Source of the DNA: Ilumatobacter fluminis
GTDB taxonomy: Bacteria > Actinomycetota > Acidimicrobiia > Acidimicrobiales > Ilumatobacteraceae
Length of the DNA: 64,000 bases
Assembly: GCF_004364865.1 (NCBI RefSeq)
Contig: NZ_SOAU01000001.1
Coordinates: forward strand, 2,202,001 to 2,266,000
Reading direction: 5' to 3'
In this document: positions 19,290-27,184 of the stretch, piece after piece
How positions within the stretch are numbered: position 1 is the first letter of the stretch
How the letters are laid out: every line of letters begins with the position of its first letter
Program-made: the position numbers and the translations under genes
The notes under the pieces: model-generated
Databases searched by the model: none
Seen by the model: only the letters and a program-made list of their open reading frames with translations
Told to the model about the DNA's origin: nothing

Positions 19290-19781
19290 CTATTCGGGTC
19301 GTCCTCGGTCGGCGAACGCCTCGGCGAGCCGAGCGCCGTCGAGATCGCGCATGTGGGCGAGCGGGTCGATCCCGGACTCGATGACATAGTCGGTCAGCAG
19401 GTCGACCGTGACCCGGACGAGTTCGTCGCGATCCCAGGGCTTTGCGATGTAGTGGTCGAGGTCGGCCTCGTTGACCGCCCGGATCGTGTCCTGCTGGTCG
19501 GCTTGGCCGGTGACGAGCACCTTCTTGATCGCCGCCGTCGCCGACTGCCGATGGAGATCGACGAGCAGGTCGACACCGTCGCGGCCCGGCAACCGGTGAT
19601 CGGCCAGGATCAACCCGACGCGGTCGCCCGCCTCGGACGCCTCGTCCATGGCGGCCAGTGCGTCGTCGACATCGGACGCCTGATCGATCCGCACGGTGGT
19701 CAGCGCACCCTCGAGGTCGCGCACGATCGCTGCTCGCACCTCGGGTTCGTCTTCGATGACCAGGACGACGAGCTCACTCAT
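19290..19781 (-). CDS. single-domain response regulator
   Basis: 163 residues. Receiver domain: acidic pair in IEDE (residues 9-12), phospho-acceptor D61 in LILADHRLPGRDG, a Thr in VLVTGQ, and Lys in YIAKPWDRDE. After the receiver there is only a short tail of about 40 residues, with no DNA-binding or enzymatic domain, so it probably works by protein contact or as a phosphate relay. Its ATG overlaps the end of the sensor-kinase gene by 8 bp, tying the two together. A DASS transporter gene heads the same operon. Confidence 0.88.
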   Translation of the reverse strand: MSELVVLVIEDEPEVRAAIVRDLEGALTTVRIDQASDVDDALAAMDEASEAGDRVGLILADHRLPGRDGVDLLVDLHRQSATAAIKKVLVTGQADQQDTIRAVNEADLDHYIAKPWDRDELVRVTVDLLTDYVIESGIDPLAHMRDLDGARLAEAFADRGRPE

Positions 19782-21690
19782 CGGGTTCCTCCACGGGAAG
19801 TCGGACGTCGAACACGGTACGGCCGGGGCGGCTCTCGACGTCGATCGTGCCGCCGTGCTCCGTCACGATCTGACGGCAGATCGACAACCCGAGACCGAGC
19901 CCGAACCGGACCCGTCCTCCCTTGGTCGTGAAGCGTGGTTCGAAGATGCGGTCGGCGAGCGGTGGCTCGATCCCGGGACCGTTGTCGGCCACGGTGACGC
20001 GCACTCGCCGGTCGTCGGTCGGCGTGACGGTGATCTCGATCCGTCCGTCGTCGGAGTCGGCGAGGGCGTCGAGCGCGTTGGTCACGAGGTTGCTCCACAC
20101 CACCTGCAGTGCGCCCGGTCGACCGGGGACGGCCGGGACCGACTCGGCCGACAACTCGATCGTCGCCTCGTCGGTCCGATGGCTCAGGAGTCGGAGCGCA
20201 CTCTCGATCGTGCGGAGCACGTCGACGTCGGGGACCCACGTGCCGGACCCGTCCTCACCTCGGACGTAGGCGCGAAGGCTGTCGACCAGCGCTTGCACCC
20301 GACGGGCCGCCGTTCCGGCATGGTGCAGCTGCGACCCGAGTCGGGCCGCGGCCTCGAGCCGGTCGAGTTCGCTCGACGGCAGGGCGGCAAGCCGTCGAGC
20401 CTCGGCGTGATCGCTGACGCCCATGTCGACGAGCCGCCCGGCGAGCCGCCGATCGCCCACCACGCCGACGAGCTCGCGACGGAGTGACCGGACGTCGGCG
20501 GACGACAGCGGCTCCGCGACCGCCCGGTCGCGCACGATCGCAGTGAGGTCGGCGGGGAGCAGGCCCTCGGCCGTGATGTCGTCGGTGATGTTGGCGATCG
20601 CTCGTCCGAGCGCTGCGGTCGGGTTGTTCAGCTCGTGGGCGAGCCCGGCCGAGATGTCGCCGAGCGTCGCCATCTTCGCTTGGGCGACGAGTTCGGCCCG
20701 GGCAGCCGACAGCGCCGACAGGCTCTGGTCGAGTTCGACCTGGAGCTCGTCGGAGCGCCGCAGGCGTCGGGCGAGCGAGCCGATCAGGACGCGATTGAGC
20801 AGGCTCGACAGCTCGGGGTCGACGTCGAGCGCTCGTGCGAGCTGTTCGACGGTGACCGGGATCGCTCGCACTTCGGTCACGGCGACGCAGTCGAGCATCG
20901 CTCGTCGCTTCGACGCGAGCGACAGCAGGCCGATGATCGATCCGGTCGATTGCTCGTGCAGGATCTGGTCGCCGCCGGGAGCTCGGGAGGTCAGCCGGAC
21001 AACGCCGTCGAGGACGACGAAGATGCCACCGACGTCGGCGCCGATCTCGATCAGCACCGTGCCGGGCGCCATCCGGATGCGGGGTGGATGGCCGAGGGCC
21101 ACGTCGAGTGACTCGACGAGTTGGGCTTCGAGTTCGGCGTCCTCGCTCGAGACGTCGAGGAGTGGATGCCTGCGATCGACGTCGTGCGTGGGCGCGGTGC
21201 GGCGGCGTTCGATTCGCAGCTCGGCGCGCGTGCGTTCGTCGTCGGCGATGAGGTCGCCGAAACGATCGAGATCGTCGGGGGAGTGGGCGACGAGGTAGGT
21301 CGCGAGTTGCGCCACGACCACCTTGGCGAAGCCCGAACGAGTCCACGGCTCGGCCATGAACGCGTCGACCGCGTCGGAGCCGAGCAGGGGAGCGAGGCCG
21401 ACCAGTGAGGCCGACTCGGTGACGGCGACGATCCGCGTGTCGAATGCCCGGAGCCCGGCGCGGAGCTCGACCACCTCGGGCGGACCGAGTCCCTCGCCAC
21501 AGCAGGCGAGTGCCAGCGGCACCATCGATCCGCCGCCGGCTGCGTCACCAGCGAAGCTCGTGGCCGACTCGGCGTCGGGAACCCGCTCGACACTCACGCG
21601 GTCGCCGACGAGTGCGACGAGTTCGTCCGCGACGGCCCGGACGCGCTGCTCGGTGCCGCCGACGATCAACGCGATCGGATCGCCACTCAC
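19774..21690 (-). CDS. sensor histidine kinase with receiver-like and cyclic-nucleotide-binding domains
   Basis: 638 residues from a GTG that overlaps the transporter stop by four bases (GTGA). Order: receiver-like N domain (1-145; AFDTRIVAVTESASLVGL, FMAEPWTRSGF) apparently without a clean phospho-Asp; cNMP-binding/CRP-like domain (about 195-300; GTVLIEIGADVGGIFVVLDG, GSIIGLLSL); an alpha-helical linker; HisKA H-box with H352 in GLAHELNNPTAALGRAI; and HATPase_c with N, G1 and G2 boxes (VTNALDAL, DNGPGIEPP, GLGLSICRQIV). No membrane segment, so a soluble sensor, perhaps reading a nucleotide or another small ligand. The start was set by the overlap; the longer open frame upstream runs through the transporter out of frame. 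Confidence 0.9.
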   Translation of the reverse strand: MSGDPIALIVGGTEQRVRAVADELVALVGDRVSVERVPDAESATSFAGDAAGGGSMVPLALACCGEGLGPPEVVELRAGLRAFDTRIVAVTESASLVGLAPLLGSDAVDAFMAEPWTRSGFAKVVVAQLATYLVAHSPDDLDRFGDLIADDERTRAELRIERRRTAPTHDVDRRHPLLDVSSEDAELEAQLVESLDVALGHPPRIRMAPGTVLIEIGADVGGIFVVLDGVVRLTSRAPGGDQILHEQSTGSIIGLLSLASKRRAMLDCVAVTEVRAIPVTVEQLARALDVDPELSSLLNRVLIGSLARRLRRSDELQVELDQSLSALSAARAELVAQAKMATLGDISAGLAHELNNPTAALGRAIANITDDITAEGLLPADLTAIVRDRAVAEPLSSADVRSLRRELVGVVGDRRLAGRLVDMGVSDHAEARRLAALPSSELDRLEAAARLGSQLHHAGTAARRVQALVDSLRAYVRGEDGSGTWVPDVDVLRTIESALRLLSHRTDEATIELSAESVPAVPGRPGALQVVWSNLVTNALDALADSDDGRIEITVTPTDDRRVRVTVADNGPGIEPPLADRIFEPRFTTKGGRVRFGLGLGLSICRQIVTEHGGTIDVESRPGRTVFDVRLPVEEPDE

Positions 21691-23084
21691 AGGAGGCCGA
21701 CCGCCTCCCAGATCGGGGGCGCCACGTAGAGCACCAGCACGAGGCCGATCACGCCGACCACGGCACCGACGACGGCCAGATCCTTGGTTTCGACGTGACC
21801 GGAGGCGTAGGCGATGGCGTTCGGCGGTGTGCTGATCGGGAGCGCCATGGCGAGCGAGCACGACAGCGCGATGATCACGCCGGCCAGCAGCGGGTCGAGA
21901 TCGACGGCCGCCGAGGTGGCGAGCGAGACGCCGATCGGCACCACCAGGTTGGCCGTCGCCGAGTTGGAGATGATCGTCGACATCACGAGTGCGACGACGG
22001 CGAGCGTCGTGGCGAGCAGTACGGTCGACAGCGAACCCCAGTCGACGAGACCCACCAGCCAGTCGTCGAGACCGGTGTCGGAGACACCGAGGCCGAGCGC
22101 GATGCCGCCGCCGACCAACCAGAGGACGTGCCAGTTGATGCGCTTCAGGTCGTCGACGCCGAACACCTTGGTGGCGAGGAGGACGACGACCGGCAGGAAC
22201 CCGATCACGGCGGACGGGACGCCGTGGAGCGGTTCGCTCACCCACCCGAGGATGGTGGCGGCGAAGGTGACGTACAGGATCACCGCTTCGCGGCTGCGGT
22301 CGAAGCTTCCGCCGATGCGGACGTCGATCGACGTCGCCTGCGCTGGGTAGCGACGAACGATCAGGAACCAGGCCGCCGCCAGCACGATCAGGACGATCGG
22401 CACGGCGAGCCCCATCCAGCGGACGAAGTCGACGCGGATCCCTTCGTCGGCGAGCCGACCGAGGGCGATCGCGTTGGGTGGCGATCCTACGGGTGTGCCG
22501 AGGCCGCCGATGTTCGCGGCGATCGGGATGCTGAGGATCAGGCCGGTTCGGACTCGGTCGGCCGGATCGAGTGACGCAGCCACGGGAAGGACGACGGCCA
22601 TCATGGCGGCGGTGGTGGCGGTGTTCGACATGAACATCGACAACACGGCGGTGATCGCCATCAGCCCGGCGACGATCGCCTTCGGGGACGTGCCGAAGGG
22701 TCGGAGCAGGACACCGGCCAGATTCCGGTCGAGTCGGTACTTCGCCGCGCACTCGGCGAGGACGAAACCGCCGAGAAACAGCATCAGGACCGGGTGGGCG
22801 AGGGTGGCGAAGTAGTCGGCGTACGGACGCCCCTCGAAGTCGTCGATCGACACGAGGGCCTGATCGGACACCAGGAGGATCTCGGCCAGGATCACGAGGA
22901 TCGATGTCGCCGACAGCGGGATCGCCTCGGTGATCCAGAGCACGACGGCCGCGCCGAAGATCGCGAGCATGCGACTGGCGGGGGAGGAGAGGTCGCCCGT
23001 CGGTCCGATGGCGAGCACCCCGACGAACCACACGAGCGCCACGCCGATCCCGATCCGGTTCAGGGGGACATGGACGGAGGCCAC
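21687..23084 (-). CDS. DASS (SLC13) family sodium/anion or dicarboxylate symporter
   Basis: 465 residues from a GTG at 23084 (VASVHVPLNRIGIG), close to the usual 450-500. The two inverted-repeat signature segments of SLC13 are visible: SNTATTAAMMAVVLPVA with IAANIGGLGTPVGSPPNAIA in the first half, and SNSATANLVVPIGVSLA with PISTPPNAIAYASGHV in the second; these form the sodium and carboxylate sites. Around eleven hydrophobic segments. Substrates in the family are dicarboxylates, citrate, sulfate or phosphate-like anions. It is first in a translationally coupled operon with the sensor kinase and response regulator, which suggests substrate- or energy-dependent control. Confidence 0.88.
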   Translation of the reverse strand: MASVHVPLNRIGIGVALVWFVGVLAIGPTGDLSSPASRMLAIFGAAVVLWITEAIPLSATSILVILAEILLVSDQALVSIDDFEGRPYADYFATLAHPVLMLFLGGFVLAECAAKYRLDRNLAGVLLRPFGTSPKAIVAGLMAITAVLSMFMSNTATTAAMMAVVLPVAASLDPADRVRTGLILSIPIAANIGGLGTPVGSPPNAIALGRLADEGIRVDFVRWMGLAVPIVLIVLAAAWFLIVRRYPAQATSIDVRIGGSFDRSREAVILYVTFAATILGWVSEPLHGVPSAVIGFLPVVVLLATKVFGVDDLKRINWHVLWLVGGGIALGLGVSDTGLDDWLVGLVDWGSLSTVLLATTLAVVALVMSTIISNSATANLVVPIGVSLATSAAVDLDPLLAGVIIALSCSLAMALPISTPPNAIAYASGHVETKDLAVVGAVVGVIGLVLVLYVAPPIWEAVGLL

Positions 23085-23157
23085 GGCCGCTGACGCTAGT
23101 TCCCATGTCGCGCGGCCCGTGACGAAACCACGAAGTCGGGACCAAGGTCCACTACTA

Positions 23158-23175
23158 TTTTCGTCATGACGAAAA
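23158..23175. promoter_or_regulatory. perfect 18-bp palindrome over a start codon
   Basis: TTTTCGTCATGACGAAAA spans the ATG (23166-23168) of the zinc-finger gene. It is a perfect inverted repeat. The half-site TGACGAAA recurs at about 23121-23128 and again at 23559-23566, just after the gene's stop. This has the look of a repressor operator that blocks the gene's own translation start or promoter. Confidence 0.55.
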
Positions 23176-23549
23176 CCGAGGTGGCGACGGCGGGCGGGGA
23201 GGAGCGGCGGTGTCGATGGTGCCGCCGGGCGCTGCCGGTTCGAACCGGTCGGGGTCGGCCGAAGGAGTTCTGCTCCCAGCGATGCCGGCAGTGGGACTGG
23301 GTCAGCCGTCAACGTGCAGCTGACCTCGAGATCAGCGACGGCGAGCTGATCATCGCCCGGCGCGAACTCGACGAACTCCACGATCAGCTGTACATGCTGG
23401 CGTGCGCAGTCGACGACACCGAACGCGATCTCGCCGACACCGGAACCCGTGCGACTGCGAAGGAGCTGCGCGAGATGCTCGACTGGCTGCTCGACGCCGC
23501 GAAGCCCCTCCGTGAGGCGCAGATCTCCGCACCCTCGGGTCCATCCTGA
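23166..23549 (+). CDS. small zinc-finger protein with helical tail
   Basis: 127 residues. An N-terminal four-cysteine ribbon (CRWCRRALP, then GRGRPKEFCSQRCRQWDWVSRQR, residues about 16-50) is followed by an acidic helical region likely to form a coiled coil (ARRELDELHDQLYMLACAVDDTERDL). The cysteine block with GRPKxFCSxxCRQ resembles a family of small actinobacterial proteins of unknown function, possibly DNA-binding. The start codon lies in a perfect palindrome, and a related site follows the stop. Divergent from the DASS transporter, 81 bp away. Confidence 0.7.
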   Translation: MTKTEVATAGGEERRCRWCRRALPVRTGRGRPKEFCSQRCRQWDWVSRQRAADLEISDGELIIARRELDELHDQLYMLACAVDDTERDLADTGTRATAKELREMLDWLLDAAKPLREAQISAPSGPS

Positions 23550-24007
23550 ATAGCGTCATGACGAAATAACTGGCTCCCGGCAGTCGGGTCGTCCCGAATG
23601 CCGGTGCGTCGAGGTGGAGGGTGTCGTGACGGCGTCCCTGCCTGGCCGACAGATGACTGGCTCGTGTGCTCGTCGGCACGGCGGCATCGCGTTGAGGCCT
23701 CTGAAGGCGGTGTAGAGCTGTCGTCGAGGATGACGTCGACCTGTGGTCGAGGCTGACCCTCCAGCGCGAATCGAGCAACGATCAGCTGCTCGCCCCTTCT
23801 GGACCGGTCGCCCATAATCGACGTTATGTCAAGTCGTCGTGACGCGATCGACATGTGTTCTGGAAATGGTCAAGAATGGGTCCGGGCCACTGAGCAGGGG
23901 AAAGAGTCGACGTGACGCCGTGGCACGGCGCGTGGCGGTAATACCCCACTCAGTGAGATGTGCGGGCGCACCGATAGCCAAGAGTCCCAGTTGCAAAGGA
24001 ACCGCCC
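23550..24007. other. long intergenic leader, 458 bp
   Basis: No convincing gene. Just after the zinc-finger stop there is CGTCATGACGAAA at 23554-23566, a partial copy of the palindrome at 23158. A hairpin CGCCGTGGCACGGCG sits at 23916-23930, about 80 bp before the peptidase gene. I looked for the c-di-AMP (ydaO) riboswitch common before cell-wall hydrolases and did not find its conserved core. The last 90 bases probably carry the peptidase promoter and 5' UTR. Confidence 0.5.
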
Positions 24008-26062
24008 ATGCCTTCGACTCGCACCACACGTCCACTCCGCCGGATCACCACCCTCGTCGCTGCGGGGGTCACGTTCACGCTGCTGCCGCTCCCCTTCGGT
24101 GCGACCGTGCACGCGAACGCCCCGGCGACCGCGGTGACCGGATTGGCGCTCGGCGCTCGGGGCGACGCCGTGAAGCAGCTGCAGCAGGCGCTCCTGAACC
24201 AGGGCGTGCCGGTCGACGGCGGTGTCGACGGCGTGTTCGGCCCCGGTACCGAGAGCGCCCTCAAGCAGTTCCAGGCAAAGCGCGGCTTCTCCCAGACCGG
24301 CACCGTCGACACGGCCACGGCGATCGCCCTCGGGCTCGTGTCGAACAGCGTCTTCGGGCTGACGCAGGGCGCGAGCGGCAACAAGGTCGTCGAACTCCAG
24401 AACACACTGATCGCCGCCGGACATCGTCCGGCGGGCGGCGCCGACGGCATCTTCGGCCCGGCGACGGTGACGGCACTCAAGGCCTTCCAGAAGGCCAAGG
24501 GGCTGGCACAGTCGGGCGATGTCAACGCGCCGACGGCAGCGGCGCTCGCCGCGGTGTCGGGCGGCGCCGCGGCTGAGCCCGCAGCCGAACCCGCGTCCCA
24601 GCCGTCGAGCTCGAGGGGCTCGGTCCAGGGCTTGAAGATCGGCAGCCGTGGCGATGCCGTGAAGCAACTGCAGCAGGGGCTCATGAACCTCGGCTTCACC
24701 GTCGTCGGAGGCGCCGACGGGATCTACGGCGTGCTCACGGCGAACGCCGTGAAGTCGTTCCAGAACGCCAACGGTCTCTCCACGAGCGGCTCGGTCGACA
24801 AGGCGACCGCACAGGCCTTCACCGCCGCCACGAGTGGCGGCAACGGCGGCACCGACGACGGTGACGACGGTGACGACCATGACCCGAGCGCCTCCTCCCC
24901 CTTCGTCGGTCTGCAGTACGGCTCGATCGGCGCCGACGTGAAGGGCCTGCAGCAGGCCCTGATCGACGCCGGCGTCACGGTGTACGGCGGCGCCGACGGT
25001 GTCTACGGCACCCACACGGTCACCGCCGTCAAGGAGTTCCAAGGCAAGCACGGCCTGTCGAAGACCGGCAAGGTCGACCAGGACACCGCGAATGCACTGG
25101 CCTCGCGCAATCCGAGTGGAGGGACCGACACGGCCTCGATCGTCGGCCTCAAGTCGGGTGCGCTCGGCAACACGGTCAAGCAGCTCCAGCAGGCCATGAT
25201 CGACGCCGGCGTCACCGTTCGTGGCGGCGCCGACGGCATCTTCGGCCCGGCGACGACCGAAGCGCTCAAGTCGTTCCAGACCTCACAGGGGCTCCCGGCG
25301 ACCGGCGTCGTCGACCAGGCGACCGCCGAGGCGCTCAAGGACCCCAAGGCCCCCTCCTCCCCCAGCACCGGCTCGACCGACGGGTACGCGGTCTACGGAG
25401 AGCGTGGCTCACGTGTCGTCGACCTGCAGAACGCGCTGCTCGCTGCCGGCATCTCCTTCGTCGGTGGCGCCGACGGTGCATTCGGCAGCGCCACGGCCGG
25501 CGCCATCATGTCGTTCCAGCGGGCCAACGGGCTGTCGGTGACGGGCAAGCTCGACGACGCGACCGCCAAGGCGCTCGGTCTGACCGCTGCGCCGAAGCCC
25601 ACCACGCCCGACCCGGCGACCGTGAAGCTCGACGCGTTCCCGGTGCAGGGCCCGTGCGGCTTCGGTGACAGCTACGGCTATCCCCGCAGCGGCGGCCGCA
25701 CTCACGAGGGCATCGACATCATCGCCTCGGAGGGCAACGAGTTGTATGCGGTCGCCGATGGCAAGGTCACCAAGGTGTACTCCGACTACCCCGGGTCGCT
25801 CGCCGGAAACGGCATCCGCCTCACTCGCAGCGACGGCTCGGGCACGTACTACTTCTACGCCCACATGAGTGAGCTCGCCGACGGCATCGAACTCGGGGTG
25901 CCGGTCAAGGCAGGACAGCTTGTCGGCTACATCGGTAACACCGGCAACTCGGGCACCCCGCACCTCCACTTCGAGGCGCACCCGAACGGTGGCGCCGCGG
26001 TCAACCCGTACCAGGCGCTGAAGGCGATCGACGGCTGCAGCATCACCGCATCGCGCGGCTGA
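24008..26062 (+). CDS. secreted M23 peptidase with six peptidoglycan-binding repeats
   Basis: 684 residues. Signal peptide to about residue 38 (VAAGVTFTLLPLPFGATVHANA). Six PG_binding_1 repeats follow, each about 65 residues with the pattern GxxGxxVKxLQxxL...GGADGIFGPxTxxALKxFQ...GxVDxxTAxAL: roughly 42-105, 114-180, 205-275, 297-363, 378-445 and 459-525, joined by Ser/Pro/Asp-rich linkers. The C terminus (about 545-672) is a zinc M23/LytM endopeptidase with H566 and D570 (THEGID) and HLH (H652, H654). It probably cleaves peptide cross-links in the wall during growth or division. Monocistronic with a 458 bp upstream region. Confidence 0.93.
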   Translation: MPSTRTTRPLRRITTLVAAGVTFTLLPLPFGATVHANAPATAVTGLALGARGDAVKQLQQALLNQGVPVDGGVDGVFGPGTESALKQFQAKRGFSQTGTVDTATAIALGLVSNSVFGLTQGASGNKVVELQNTLIAAGHRPAGGADGIFGPATVTALKAFQKAKGLAQSGDVNAPTAAALAAVSGGAAAEPAAEPASQPSSSRGSVQGLKIGSRGDAVKQLQQGLMNLGFTVVGGADGIYGVLTANAVKSFQNANGLSTSGSVDKATAQAFTAATSGGNGGTDDGDDGDDHDPSASSPFVGLQYGSIGADVKGLQQALIDAGVTVYGGADGVYGTHTVTAVKEFQGKHGLSKTGKVDQDTANALASRNPSGGTDTASIVGLKSGALGNTVKQLQQAMIDAGVTVRGGADGIFGPATTEALKSFQTSQGLPATGVVDQATAEALKDPKAPSSPSTGSTDGYAVYGERGSRVVDLQNALLAAGISFVGGADGAFGSATAGAIMSFQRANGLSVTGKLDDATAKALGLTAAPKPTTPDPATVKLDAFPVQGPCGFGDSYGYPRSGGRTHEGIDIIASEGNELYAVADGKVTKVYSDYPGSLAGNGIRLTRSDGSGTYYFYAHMSELADGIELGVPVKAGQLVGYIGNTGNSGTPHLHFEAHPNGGAAVNPYQALKAIDGCSITASRG

Positions 26063-26131
26063 GCCGCCGGGTCGTCCGCCCGGGAACGGCACACATCCCA
26101 TGATCGGCCGAGCAGGACGTACCCTGCCGGC

Positions 26132-26917
26132 ATGCCGATCATCGACGTCCAGCTGAGTCCGGCCACGACCGATTGGCCCACGCTGCGGGCAGCGGCTCGC
26201 GAAGCCGAGCAGCGTGGGTACGGCGCGATCTGGGTGCTCGATCACCTGGCCGGGCTCCCCCTCGGCGGGACGACCATGCTCGAGGCGTTCACTCTGCTCG
26301 GCGCCTTGTCGCAGGCAACCGAGCGGATCGAACTCGGCACGATGGTCGCCAACGCGTGGAGTCGGCAGCCTGGCACGCTCGTGACGGCGATGGCCAGCGT
26401 GGCCGCGGTGGCCGATCGGCAGGTGCACCTCGGCCTCGGAGCCGGCGCTGCGCCGGGCACGACCTGGGCCGTCGAGCAGGAACTCGTCGGCACCGAGCTC
26501 GCCGCCGACCTGGCCGACCGCCACGCCCGCGTCGAGCAGGTGCTCGACCTGATCGACGAGCAGTGGTCGGCCGACCGAGACGAGCGCTGGGCCACCTTTC
26601 CCCTCCCCCGTCCCCGGCCCACCACCCTCCTGGGCGTCAACAGCCCGGAACTGGCCGAACTCGCCGCGCGTCGGGCCGACGGCGTGAACGTGCTGTGGTA
26701 CCACCCGCGCAAGGAGGAGTTCATCGCCGCCTACGAGGCGGCGATCGGCGACCGTCCGTTCCTGCGCACCGTCTACACCACCTACTCCCCCGAACTCCTC
26801 GATCCCGAACACCCCGACCGGCGACGGATGGCCGAGCACGGCTTCGACCGGATCGTGCTCGCCGTGCTCGACGGTGTGGAGGCGTTCCTCGCCGACGACA
26901 CCGTCCCGGTCGGCTGA
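26132..26917 (+). CDS. LLM-class flavin/F420-dependent oxidoreductase
   Basis: 261 residues with the luciferase-like TIM-barrel pattern: LRAAAREAEQRGYGAIWVLDHL near the start, ERIELGTMVANAWSRQPGTLVTAMASVAAVADRQVHLGLGAG (shown here in pieces: IELGTMVANAW, HLGLGAGAAPG), and LLGVNSPELAELAARRADGVNV in the second half. Members use FMN or F420H2; in actinobacteria, F420-dependent forms are frequent. The substrate is unknown. Shorter than typical 300-340 residue members, with the insertion region reduced. It stands alone between the peptidase and the glycine riboswitch. Confidence 0.85.
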   Translation: MPIIDVQLSPATTDWPTLRAAAREAEQRGYGAIWVLDHLAGLPLGGTTMLEAFTLLGALSQATERIELGTMVANAWSRQPGTLVTAMASVAAVADRQVHLGLGAGAAPGTTWAVEQELVGTELAADLADRHARVEQVLDLIDEQWSADRDERWATFPLPRPRPTTLLGVNSPELAELAARRADGVNVLWYHPRKEEFIAAYEAAIGDRPFLRTVYTTYSPELLDPEHPDRRRMAEHGFDRIVLAVLDGVEAFLADDTVPVG

Positions 26918-26983
26918 GCCTGATCCCCACCGTCCACCCCGGCGGGAGCGCGCGGTGTAGCGTGCACCCTGTCGCTGACCCCC

Positions 26984-27157
26984 ACCGGGAGAGTCGTCAC
27001 CGCAGCCGGCGGTGCCGGCGCCGAAGGAGCAACCGCCCCGGAATCTCTCAGGCAAACGGACCGGAGGGGCGAGACGACGCTGGAAAGCAGGTGTTCGCCA
27101 CCTCGCCGAAGGTGCAAGCCCCCCGGGTGAAGCTCTCAGGCACGATGACAGCGTGGG
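26984..27157 (+). promoter_or_regulatory. tandem glycine riboswitch
   Basis: Two consecutive glycine aptamers precede gcvP. Aptamer 1: GGGAGAGTC at 26987, CCGAAGGAGCAA near 27021, AATCTCTCAGGCAAACGGACCG ending about 27063. Aptamer 2: CTGGAAAGCAGG near 27080, CGCCGAAGGTGCAAG near 27105, GAAGCTCTCAGGCA near 27130. These conserved blocks and their order match the known cooperative glycine riboswitch, which typically turns on glycine-cleavage genes when glycine is plentiful. The second aptamer ends about 28 bases before the gcvP start. Confidence 0.95.
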
Positions 27158-27184
27158 GTCGACAATCCGACGACGAGGAGCCCC

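Noticed and set aside
21691-23145. N-terminal extension of the sensor kinase through the transporter gene
   Set aside because: Out of frame with the transporter, which has clear SLC13 motifs; the four-base GTGA overlap gives a natural start at 21690.
23550-24007. c-di-AMP (ydaO/yuaA) riboswitch before the M23 peptidase
   Set aside because: The conserved core and the GACAGCTAACC-type segment are absent; only simple hairpins are visible.
24140-25560. Repeated DNA that could be mistaken for a CRISPR array or transposon repeats
   Set aside because: The similarity comes from the six coding PG-binding repeats, about 200 bp apart and diverged, without spacers or constant short repeats.
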